DNA of 64,000 nt from Beta vulgaris subsp. vulgaris (lineage: Eukaryota; Streptophyta; Magnoliopsida; Caryophyllales; Amaranthaceae), in NCBI RefSeq assembly GCF_026745355.1, contig NC_079203.1, positions 2,772,236-2,836,235 on the forward strand. The letters run 5' to 3'. Within the stretch, counting starts at the first letter, position 1; each line of letters starts with the position of its first letter. Under the pieces are notes generated by a model. The model had not been told where the DNA came from. It worked only from the letters and a program-made list of their open reading frames with translations, and searched no databases. The translations under genes and the position numbers were made by a program. Shown in pieces: positions 54,914 through 64,000 of the stretch.

Positions 54914-57774
54914 TCAAATGTACGAATATTTGTATTTATCATCCATACTATCAAAAACAATAAGTCCATGGGGATCCCGTTTGCATCGTTGATAAATCAG
55001 AGGGCATTTAATAAATGACGCTTTCTGAAGCTTGGGTGGTGGGAAATCGACACCCAATGATTCCAGCTTCTCACAATTGAAGATTTGAATTTGAGTAAGG
55101 TTGGGAAGGGTAGAGCATGACAAGGATTTCAAATTATTGAAATCCGAGATACATAAGTAAGACAAGGAAGAGGGAAGATGAAAATATGGTTGGGGAATAT
55201 GCTCTATTGTATCTGCGGCTCTGCCTATGTTTTCGAGTGAAAGAGATTTAAGAGAAGTAAGGAGGTGAAGTTTCCACTCTTGAATTGGCTGCTCTATTTT
55301 GGAGTGCCAGATATTCAATGTCTCAAGAGTTGAGGGCAAACAATCAGCAATAATAACATCACACAACATTACATGCAATGTCTGGAGCAAAGGGCAGCTT
55401 GGAAGTGACAATCTCAACTCTTTGCATGATACAATGGACAACTCTTTTAGGGATGGGAGGTTTGAAGGTAAGTTACCCCGCAACATTTGACATTCAGTTA
55501 TGTTCATATATTCAAGGCAGGGAAAGGGAAATGCATTGCTATTGTCATCTGATGGGGCCAACCACTCCTCCCAACCCCCATTCTATAGAATAGTAGACTT
55601 TTCAATGCAGGAAACAGGTTTGAACAACCATCATTATTGCCGTAAAATTCAGGGCCTACAGTCTTAATATCATCCATCCCTTCTATTATGATGTTCTTTA
55701 ATGAGGGCAGCTGCCCTAATGCTGGTAAGAATTCACATCTCTTACAATTCTCTAATTTTATGAAAACCATATTAGTGTAACAAGGATTTCCCAACCAAGC
55801 AGGGAATGTTAAGCCGTCGTACCCTTTCAACTTTAATTCTTTGATGGATTCCGGAGGCTGTAATCGATCAACTACATCTTTTTTAATGTTGTCATCAACA
55901 TCATGGGTATTATCTCCCCAATACATTTCCAACTTATCAAGGCCTGTCTTTTCGTGCAACCTTGCTGCTTGTGCTTCTTCACTACTAAACACATTCTCTA
56001 GGCCATGGATGTCCAGTGACCCATGGAGGCATTTCAAGTTCTTCAATTCACTTATTTTTGTCCCAGACTCTCTTCTCAAAGTAAATCCCTTCAATGTCTG
56101 CAACTTTGTTAATTTTCCAATACCTAGCGGCATCTCCTCCAGTGAATCACAATCAGAAAAATCAAGGTGCTGAAGTTCAATTAAAGGGGCAACATTAGGG
56201 ACAATGTGCCAAAGAGACGAACAACCTTTCACAACAAGTGTCTGGAGATTGCAAAGCTTGCTAGTGGACTTTGGCAATCTAGTTAGTTCTCTATTTTCTG
56301 AGAGGTCAAGAAGTCTCAAGTGTTTCAGACTACCAATACTATTTGGTAACTCAATTATTCCCGCCTCATGCATAGACAACAAGCGTAAGTATTGAAACTG
56401 ATGGAAAATGGAATCTAGCAGCTGCATAGGAATAGGAACATCTACTGCACCAAAAAAAGCAAATGATCGTACCTGGACAAGTTTCTTTGAAGCCCAGGTT
56501 CGATCTTCTAATATTTCTTCAGAGAAAGACCAATAACGTGTGCTGGAAGAAAGTTTTTGGATATTCATTGTGCAACAGACTTCACCAGCAGCCCATTGAG
56601 CTAGGTCATGGATTAGGTCATGCATAATGAAATATCCATCCATATACATTGGACTTGGTTCAAACAATGATCTTGATACTAGATCAAGAATATAGTCACG
56701 ACCAATGTCTTCCTTGCACTCCTTGTCGTGCTCTGGCAGCAAGCCTTCTGCTATCCACATTAATACAACATCCATCTCCTCGAATGTATAATCTTTCGGG
56801 AATATAGAACAATAAGCAAAGGCACGTTTTAGGTTTTGTGGGAGATGATGATAACTAAGCCTCAAGACTGGCAGAACACCACCTTCTTCACTCCAAATAT
56901 TGCTCTTTAATATCCTTGCCCAATTACTCTTACGCTCTCTCCTTAGGAGACCTCCTAGAGCTTTTGCAGCCAAAGGCAATCCTTTGAACAACCCAACCAA
57001 GTCCTTCTGCATCACAATGAGGTCTTCATCTACGACTGCATGCTTTTGAAAGAGAAGCCAACAATCATCATCAGATAAAACCTTTAACTTGATGATGGGG
57101 ATTTCATCTGGTCTTTTAACCATGTTCTTTGCCACCGTCTCCATTCTGGTCGTGATTAGAACTCTACTTCCCTTCTTCGCTGATGAAAAAGGGGTTTGAA
57201 GTTGGTCCCAAGGATCATATTTATCACTCCAGATATCATCAAGAACGATCAAGAATCTTTTGTCTAAAAGCAAGTTCTTTAATTGATCTTGTGCCTCATC
57301 TAGAACACCGAAATTACATATATCATGAGTGGCTGAAGTGATAATGCTTGTTGTCACTTGTTTGACATCAAACTCATCGGAGATGCACACCCATGCTTTT
57401 ACATCAAAATGAGCCTTCACCTGCTCATCATTGTATACAGCCTGAGCGAGGGTCGTCTTCCCAATGCCTCCTGTTCCAACAATAGGAATTACATTGTAAT
57501 TTTCACAAAATGGCTCATCTGTCTTTAATAATCTTTGGATTATCTGATTTTTCTCATTGTCCCTCCCATATACAACTGGCTCCCGTATCATAGATGATGT
57601 TTCCCTCCGTTCTTCATGTTGCTCTACCCTTGAGTGTATCTGCGGTGAGAGAGCCAAAGACCTTACTTGGTCCAGAAGATCTTCCAAGCGATTGCTCATC
57701 TCTTCAATGCTAGTTGAATACTTTGCACTCTTCTTATTTAAAGCTGGGAAACCACAAGAAAGACAGCTCTGTAC
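54914..57774 (-). pseudogene. R3 exon 2: NB-ARC and LRR of a CNL gene with a one-base frameshift
   Basis: The acceptor TTAG precedes 57774, and 25 codons (VQSCLSCGFPALNKKSAKYS...) lead to MSNRLEDLL. The NB-ARC is complete: P-loop GTGGIGKTTLAQ, FLIVLDDIWSDK, GSRVLITTRMETVA, GLPLAAKALGG, AFAYCSIFPKD, MHDLIHDLA. The frame shifts at a C5 run (55575-55579, G5 on the sense strand), where R1 has GWEEWLAPS. The first frame then ends at 55504, and the correct frame continues from about 55575 to the stop at 54914 (ending DKYKYSYI like R2). Sequence before MHD differs from R1/R2 at many residues, while sequence after it is close to R2. With the damaged exon 1 this gene is almost certainly dead, unless the homopolymer is an assembly error and the MITE is spliced out. 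Confidence 0.88.
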
Positions 57775-58249
57775 CTAACATGAGATATTTTTTAATCGTG
57801 TGAGAGTTAGTAAAGGTTGTTCATCTCCTTAATTTGCTAATTTTGCAGATAAAAATAGAAGAAATGCTAAAAAAACAACTAATTGTTAGAATCCAACAAA
57901 TTGCGTTACAGGCCCAGAGCCTAAGAGGCTACACAAAAGAGTAAAAGACTAACATAAATCTAACACATATGTCAAGGAAATTGATGTTGAGGTATTCTGA
58001 AAACACCAAAGTGAATTTGATTCCTTAAAAACATCCAACAAAAAACCGATGACAAGGTGCTTGATTATGACAAAGTTAACTTGGCACCAAAAATCTCGTG
58101 GAGATAATCTATGCATTATCAACTCTATGAATCATAATTTGCAGCAAAAGGTATGTTCTTGGATGTACTTTTGAGCAATTTTTTCTTTCATAAATAAAAA
58201 ACTTTAATTGCGCGTTTGATAATTTTTTGTTAAAAAAAAATTGGGTTGG

Positions 58250-58490
58250 AAAAGGTAAAAGTGAACAGCACATCTTGCATGTGGTCGGCTACACGCAAAA
58301 TTATATGTGTGGCCGCGCGCAACACGCTGTCAGCCCGTTAGCTCATTTTCAAACGGTCATATCTCACTCATTTCTCATCGGAATCGAGCTTTTGACCAGA
58401 TGCTAGAAAGCTATCGAGCCAAATTTTCATCTCCAACTTGAATCTTCCCAAAATATTAAGTATGCTGTGAGATATGACATTTTGAAGTTG
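58250..58490. repeat. LTR-like fragment sharing a module with the gag-only Copia LTR
   Basis: It contains GGCCGCGCGCAAC and then CATTTCTCATCGGAATCGAG, ATGCTAGAAAGCT and CATCTCCAACTTGAATC. These run parallel, in order and spacing, to TCGTTTCTCACCGGAATTGG, TGTTGGAAAGCT and CACCTCCACTTTGAATC in the LTR at 5493-6118. The flanks are unrelated. It is probably a remnant of a related Copia LTR, and its exact ends are not resolved. Confidence 0.5.
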
Positions 58491-58499
58491 ACCCTTATG

Positions 58500-58813
58500 C
58501 CCAAACACTTATAAACAAATGAAGTTACTCTTATGAACAGATGGATTTACTCTTATAATCAAATGGAGTTACGTGTATGAGTATGTGGTTACTTTTAATA
58601 ATAAAAGGGTTCACTCCTATAAAGAAATGTGGTTACTCTTATAAGCAAATACGGTTACTTCTGTGAATCTTTGGAGTTACTCGTATGATTAAACGAGCTT
58701 ACTCGTATGATTTATTAAAGTTGTATAGATAAATGAGGTTACCAGTATAAATTAATAAGGTTACTTATAAGATTAAATGATGTTACTCATACATTAAATT
58801 ACATTACTAGTGT
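58500..58813. repeat. Degenerate GGTTACTC tandem repeats (left block)
   Basis: Units of roughly 25-35 bp with the core GGTTACTCxTATGATTAAATGA are repeated about ten times with much variation. The block continues to the right of the CACTA-like element. Confidence 0.7.
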
Positions 58814-60356
58814 AGATACCAAACCCAATTTGCGTCATACCTTATTCATCGGCCCACTTCCTTTTAATTTTGTAAACCTAGTGCCCAGATTTCAAAAACC
58901 TTATTCATCGCATAACTCTCAGCCGCACTCATCTCCTCTCTCTCTCCCCCCTCTCCCTCACTCAACCCTAATTTTTGGCATCAATTTTCTCAGTCGTTTC
59001 ATCGTCTCTCTCTCTCTCTCTCTCCCTATCTCCCTCACCCTCACTCTCAATCAACCAATTCCTCGCATCAAATCAATTTCTCGCATAACTCTCAGCTGTT
59101 TCATCATCCATCAAATCGAACAACGGCGAGCGAATCTTCAGCACCGAAGACCCGACAACACCAACAACGAGGTTTGAACGTTTTCTCAAATTAAAGGGCC
59201 TTTTCTCGCTACTGTTTTCGCTACAATTTGGGGAAAATCGCCCTATTGTTTTCTCAAATTTGGGGAAAATCGCCCTACTGTTTTCTCAAATTCAAGAACG
59301 AAAATTCAAGAAGAACGAGATTTGAAGAAAGAACGAGGTTCGCTCTGATTTTGGCGATTTAGGTTTTTTTCATATATTTAGTTCAATTTCATTCTTGCAT
59401 GTTACATCTGATTTTGTTTTTTTAGTTTCATTTTTTTAATTTCGTTTTTTATATTTGAATATATAAGTTTGCTCTGATATTAGCGATTTCGTTTTTTTAA
59501 TTTTTAATTTTGTATAGATTATATTTGATTGCTTTTGTTGATTTTGTTGGTGGACATCTTTTTTCGATTTTGTTGTTGTCAGTTTTGTAAAAACTAACTT
59601 CTAATTTTATGTTTTCTTTGTCGATTTTTATTGGAGCCTCTTGATTGGAAGACTCAAGTATCAAGTTTGGCAATCAAGCGTGATATCAAGTTGTCGCCTC
59701 CGCAAGATTATAGGTTCATTGACAGTTTTATAATATCTGTAATTAGGCTTTTTTTTAATTTTCGTTTTTTAAAAAAAAAATCTGTAATTCTGTAATATAT
59801 TTAGTATATTGAGAGTTACTCCCTCTTCTCAAGATCAGAATAGTATATTTAATTCTGTAATTTCTCTTCTATAATTTTCTCATTTTGATTTTCTGTAATT
59901 TTCTCCTTTTGGTTTGTAAAAAAATCCCTACTATTCAATGTAGAATTACTGTGGAGATTCCAATTGTTATGTAATTTATTGTTCGTGAAATTTTTTTTCT
60001 AATAAAAAATTGCAATTTGCGTCGGATGTGGTGATATGTCCGACGCAAATCATTGTTTAAGGGGGTATGTAAACCTGGCCATCATGTGGGTGGGAGCTTT
60101 GCGTCGTATGTTGGCAATGTGCGACGCAGATGAGTGATTTGCGTCGCACGTTGCACTGGGTGCGACGCAAATTCCCGAGCCATTTGCGTCGCACCGTATA
60201 CAACGTGCGACGCAAATAGCTAAACGATCTGCGTCGTTTCCGCATACGACACAGATCAATTATAGATCATCTGTGTCGAGACCTGTGTCGTCGGACCCAA
60301 GTCCGACGCAAATAGGGGTCCCAAGTTCGACGCAAATCTACCTTTTTCTACTAGTG
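58814..60356. mobile_element. CACTA-like non-autonomous element with TTTGCGTCG motif arrays
   Basis: The right end, read inward, is CACTAGTAGAAAAAGGTAGA. It is followed by inverted copies of TTTGCGTCG/CGACGCAAA (60010-60340). The left end is less clear: TGT at 58811-58813 and 60357-60359 would be the 3-bp duplication, and ATTTGCGTC appears at 58828, but the left CACTA itself seems degraded. The interior has a CT-rich, 5'-UTR-like part (58920-59060) and then T-rich sequence, as in the element at 1580-3115, and the length is similar. The frames at 58830-59177 and 60050-60259 are not convincing proteins. Confidence 0.65.
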
Positions 60357-60359
60357 TGT

Positions 60360-60845
60360 GAATAAATTGCGTTACTCATATGATAAAAATGGAGTTACTC
60401 ATATAATAAAATAAGGTTATTTTTGTGAACAATTGGGGTTACTTGATCAAATAGAGTCATCATCTGATTAAATAAGGTTAATATTGTACTAATAAGGTTA
60501 CTTGTATGAAAAAACGAAGTTACTTTTGTGAACAAATTAAATGAGATTACTAACCAGTTTACTTTTATGAATGAATGAGATTACTTGTTTTAATAAATGC
60601 GATTATTTTTGTAAACTTTTGGGGTTACTCGTATGATTAAATGAGGTTACTCGTATGATTTACTGAAGTTACTCATATAAATAAATGAGGGTACTAGTAT
60701 GAATTAATAAGGTTACTCATAAATTAAACGACATCAATAGTATGAATTAATTGGGTTACTCATATGATAAAAATGGGGTTACTCATATAGTAAATGGGGT
60801 TACTTTTGTGAACAATTGTAAAGAAGATGAATAAGTAATCCCATT
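60360..60845. repeat. Degenerate GGTTACTC tandem repeats (right block)
   Basis: It shows the same GGGTTACTCATATGATAAAA-type units as 58500-58813, roughly 15 copies. The CACTA-like insertion interrupts one continuous array. Confidence 0.7.
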
Positions 60846-61632
60846 TTATTATATGAGTAATCCCATTTTTGTCATATGCTTAAAAGAGATTGTTGTAATA
60901 AAATATGGCACCAATATTCTCTTATAAGTTAAGTCTTTTTTTAGTTAATTATAATTATTACAAGACTTCATCATATTTTATTTGAAACATTAAACAACAA
61001 AGTCATAATGTATTGATAGTTAAACTCTTACTTTTCATTTCAAAGGTCACGTGTCCGATACCTTGCACTAACACATTTTTTTTAAAAGTGATGTGTGCAC
61101 ATAGACATAAAACATTTACATTAAAAAACGTGAGGAGAGTGTCACATGGCTCATAGATTTTTTTTCCATGCGTTTTAATATATTTGTAAAGATTTAGCTT
61201 TATTATCTCTTATTATTTCGTTTAAGTAAAAATTATAAAAATATAATATTATAAATCTACACATCAATATGAATCTAACAAGATCACACATGTTTATATT
61301 TTTACTTGTAAAAAAATTAAAGTAATCGTCACAGTTAGTGACTTCATTCCCATAGCAACAATGTAGCAAAAGAAAAAAAGTGGAGGGAGTAATAATAAAT
61401 TGTATAATATGTGATCATCTGATATGATCTAATTATAGAAAATTCTCTCTAATTATGAATAGGATTAAGATTTCAAATATACATTTTTATTTACAAAGGA
61501 AGAACTATTTGGTATAAAACCACATGATCACTTAGGTTATATTTGGTCCACCTTATTTAGACCTAGTGCTCTATAGAAGTGAGGATTCCTTTATATTTTA
61601 TTGATTTCTTCCCAAGACAATTTTAAACCATA

Positions 61633-61891
61633 CTTCCTCTGTTTCTTTTTATTTGTAACGGTTTGGCTTTTACACTATTCACCAATTTTATTTAGTTTAT
61701 GTTTGGTGATTTATAGTTAAGGAAAAACATATTTATGTGAGATCTTGTTATATTCGTTTGAATGTATATTTTACAAATATATATATTTTTTATAATTTTT
61801 ATTTATCAGTAATTAAACTTATTAATGATTAAAAATATGCATTGACAAGCGTGAAAGTCAAACTGTTACAAGTAAAAAGAAACAAAGAAAA
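61633..61891. mobile_element. Stowaway-like MITE beside the R3 splice donor (TSD TA)
   Basis: The termini CTTCCTCTGTTTCTTTTTAT and the complement of AAAAAGAAACAAAGAAAA are flanked by TA (61631-61632, 61892-61893). Its end lies only about 28 bp inside the intron from the donor at 61920. Confidence 0.75.
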
Positions 61892-61920
61892 TACATAGGA
61901 AATAGTCCGATAGCACTAAC

Positions 61921-62642
61921 CTTACTGAAAGGAGAAGAAGAAGATTGGGGTTGATGTTCCTGTGGCTCATCATTCAACTCCTTAAGTCGAGCATCTGTAG
62001 CAAATTCGTCTAAGATGTCCTCTAAATCGTACGCGAACTCTTGAGAGCACCTCCAATGGCATAAATTACCCTCCCCATATACACTCTCTCTCCTCAAATG
62101 GGGCTCCCCATGAGTGGGGTTGGTTCCCCATTTAATGAGGATGCTCAAGTTTTAGGGGAGGTGCCCAAGTGAATAACAAATAGGAAGCTTACACATGGTG
62201 GGTGAGAGAGAAAAAAAATATTGGTGGGGTATGGGAAAGTAGGAGAGAGAAAAGGTGGTGGGGTATAGGAAATAAGAGAGAGAAGATAAATGGGGAGGTA
62301 GATGAGTGGAGGTATGTGTTTCAAATTTGAGTAAGGTAAAATGGGGAGGTAGTGGAAAATGAGGTGGACAAATAAGGTGAGGAGAGAGAAAAAATGGGGT
62401 GCCCCATGAATGGAGGTGCTCTGAAGATCTCGAAGCCACAATTTGACAGCATTGTTGTGAAACTGCTTTTGCTCAGCGTCACTTAACACCGCCTCTATTA
62501 ATCTCAATTTTTTGTTCCATCTTTGAATAACTTTAGGTCCTATTCCTTTTTCTCTTTTTAGGAATAGACTTATCCCTCCAGATGCAAGCTTTTCAAAGAG
62601 AACTTGAAGAAAAGCTGCGAGAAAAATCTCTCCTATCACCAT
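61921..62642 (-). pseudogene. R3 exon 1: coiled-coil domain split by a MITE
   Basis: It starts MVIGEIFLAAFLQVLFEKLA at 62642 and runs through LRLIEAVLSDAEQKQF and VKLWLRDLQ. A 377-bp insertion follows. The exon then resumes with EFAYDLEDILDEFATDARL, and SSPFSK at the donor. The insert plus its 3-bp duplication is 380 bp, which shifts the frame. The CC domain is clearly related to R1/R2 but more diverged (KREKGIGPKVIQRWNKKL). Unless the insertion is removed from the mRNA, no full-length protein can be made. Confidence 0.85.
62045..62421. mobile_element. MITE inserted in the R3 CC exon (TSD TGA)
   Basis: The termini GAGCACCTCCAATGG and the complement of CCATGAATGGAGGTGCTC are flanked by TGA (62042-62044, 62422-62424). 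The empty site is seen in R1 (near 20354) and R2 (near 44828). The 3-bp duplication suggests PIF/Harbinger, although the family is not certain. Confidence 0.88.
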
Positions 62643-63632
62643 TTTTATCTTTTTTCACAAAGTATGGAAGTAGAGTATGAATGATAAATGGCCTTTCTCC
62701 AGTTCTCTATTTCTACTGCTAAACTAGTCTCAAATTCTCAATTATTAGGATGATCTTTTTGGTGATTGTAGGGCCATATTTTACAATAGCCATACATAAA
62801 GCTTGGATATTTATTACTCCATTGGACTTTTCTAACTTATGTCAGAAGTTAAGAATTTCAATATTTCATCAAAATAAAATATAATACAACAATTATTTGA
62901 GGATAATGAATAAGGATTTATTTGGTTGCATTTCCAATTCCACAAATCCTCACATAGCTTATCCCTTTTCATTTCAAAAACGCTTTCCTGATTTTAGAAA
63001 ATTATTTTGGAAAATAAGGGTTATGTATAAGAAGCTTAAAATAAATAGAAATAAAAATTTGAATCAAGCATTTATTACCTCAAATGATGTGAAATTTTGT
63101 CATAAATTTATAAACTGTTTCCATTTTAAGACATGTACTTAATGCTTATATGTAGCCCTTAGGACTACATATAATATTACCCAATTATTATTATATGTTT
63201 TGATATGTATGTCCTGTTTGGTAAATTTAGGTTTGGACATATATTAGATATCTTAACCCATCTTAAAAATTGATAAGCGAAAATGCAATGAATTGGTGTT
63301 AGTTGAAGTTGAACAAATGAAAGAGAGTTGTTTGAGCTAATAACTCTTACTCATATTAGAAACACTTATAGCTACGCCTTTTTTTTTTTTTTTTTTTTTT
63401 TTTGAAAGAGGATTAAGCATATTAAGGTAAATTGGTACTATTAGTTATTTATCATACAACTTTATACAAGCAACTAATACTATCACTTACCAAAATCAAC
63501 TAATATTCAATCAGTTATAAATTACTTTTCAATTACTCTTATCTGTTTTTTTGTCTCAGTTCACACATTTTACTTTTTGGGTTGTCATTTATTAGTGTAC
63601 CTACTTTTTTTTTTGCTTTTGGAATGATTTTA
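62643..63632. other. R3 upstream region
   Basis: It is loosely similar to the R1 and R2 upstream regions (GATTAAGCATATTAAGGTRAA near 63411, after a 25-T run at 63379-63403). The frame at 62897-63142 has no family resemblance and I do not support it. No gene is seen. Confidence 0.5.
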
Positions 63633-63974
63633 CTCCCTTTGTCTCAAAATATAGTTTTTAATTTTATTTTTACGGGAAATAAGGTAAGTAGAATCTAAGT
63701 GGGATAATAAAAGTTTTTTATTTATTTAAATAAATGTTGCATGTAAAAAGATGATTTTAGGAGATAGAATGGAAAATAATTGGTGCAAGAGCATTAATTG
63801 TAAGACTTGGGTTGGATAAACAAAGCAAAAAATAATTTCTAGAAGCAAATAAATGATGGGGACACGATTTTTCTAGGTAAATTACAGAAAAATGTGGAAC
63901 TAAATATAGTAACGATAACTATAGTTTAGAACATCCAAAACGGAAATAGAAACTATATTTTGGGACGAAAAGAG
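63633..63974. mobile_element. Stowaway-like MITE (TSD TA)
   Basis: The termini CTCCCTTTGTCTCAAAATAT and the complement of ATATTTTGGGACGAAAAGAG are flanked by TA (63631-63632, 63975-63976). It is about 340 bp with long pairing arms (AAACTATATTTTGGGAC) and no coding sequence. Confidence 0.85.
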
Positions 63975-64000
63975 TACTACTTTATTTTTCTTTTCCCACT

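Larger units (their letters stand above)
57775..61920 (-). other. R3 intron (4.1 kb), expanded by repeats
   Basis: The donor AAG|GTTAGT (61921/61920) and the acceptor ATGTTAG give a phase-0 junction joining SSPFSK to VQSCLS. It holds an LTR-like fragment (58250-58490), degenerate tandem repeats, a CACTA-like element and a Stowaway MITE. The stretch 60850-61630 is AT-rich without recognisable content. Confidence 0.75.

Noticed and set aside
58830..59177. 115-codon Ser/Pro/Leu-rich frame
   Set aside because: CT-rich microsatellite sequence inside the CACTA-like element; there is no recognisable domain or homologue in the window.
60050..60259. Cys/Arg-rich minus-strand frames
   Set aside because: They translate the inverted TTTGCGTCG array, so the repeated CDAN/RRK patterns are repeat artefacts.
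60010..60340. Regularly spaced GC motifs suggesting a CRISPR-like array
   Set aside because: The motifs alternate in orientation, spacing is irregular, and they lie next to a CACTA terminus in plant DNA.
62152..62439. Pro/Ser/Leu-rich minus-strand frames in R3 exon 1
   Set aside because: They fall entirely inside the inserted MITE and represent translated non-coding sequence.

Overview
The window is nuclear DNA of a flowering plant, probably a eudicot. The evidence is a cluster of CC-NB-ARC-LRR (CNL) disease-resistance genes with plant-type introns, embedded in plant-type Copia, Gypsy, LINE, CACTA, hAT, PIF/Harbinger and Stowaway elements. The species cannot be named from the sequence. No tRNA, rRNA or CRISPR was recognised by eye.

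The backbone is an imperfect tandem array of one ancestral unit. Each unit has, from left to right: (i) the 3' end of an unrecognised plus-strand host gene (two small phase-0 exons whose joined peptide ends in LYQRSIP); (ii) a spacer; (iii) a minus-strand CNL gene of two exons; and (iv) a conserved upstream region with an inverted-repeat element and a LINE tail. Unit 1 carries host-gene copy A (about 6.1-8.1 kb) and R1 (13.4-20.6 kb). Unit 2 carries copy B (32.5-39.4 kb) and R2 (40.9-45.0 kb). A partial unit has only copy C (49.3-50.5 kb). Unit 3 carries copy D (51.4-53.3 kb) and R3 (54.9-62.6 kb).

R2 looks intact: 116 codons in exon 1 plus 949 residues in exon 2, about 1065 aa, with all NB-ARC motifs. 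R1 has a single in-frame TGA just before the MHD motif. R3 has a 377-bp MITE in its CC-coding exon and a one-base frameshift in the LRR. R3 is also a mosaic: its NB-ARC is diverged, while its LRR half closely resembles R1 and R2.

Transposons account for most of the rest. The window opens in the 3' LTR of a minus-strand SIRE-like Copia. A gag/protease-only Copia (1354-6118, TSD GTCCA) carries a CACTA element in one LTR. A young Copia (8091-12792, TSD AGTTT) has identical 170-bp LTRs and one amber codon between gag and pol. From 21765 to 31518 lies a five-level nest. A SIRE-like solo LTR (TSD AAATG) holds a truncated Copia joined head-to-head to a truncated Gypsy. The Gypsy LTR holds a GC-rich hAT MITE and a Stowaway MITE, and the Stowaway holds a Copia solo LTR. 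A decayed Copia (33399-38871, TSD TTAAG) sits directly after the stop codon of host-gene copy B. Because the units are paralogous, each insertion can be checked against empty sites in the other units.

The genes belong to one functional theme, intracellular immune receptors. The neighbouring repeats record duplication, unequal exchange, sequence conversion and decay of that cluster. I found no clearly new gene system. The items most worth a second look are the pair of CACTA-like elements with motif arrays, the amber-interrupted young Copia, the mosaic and broken R genes, and the co-duplicated unidentified host gene end.
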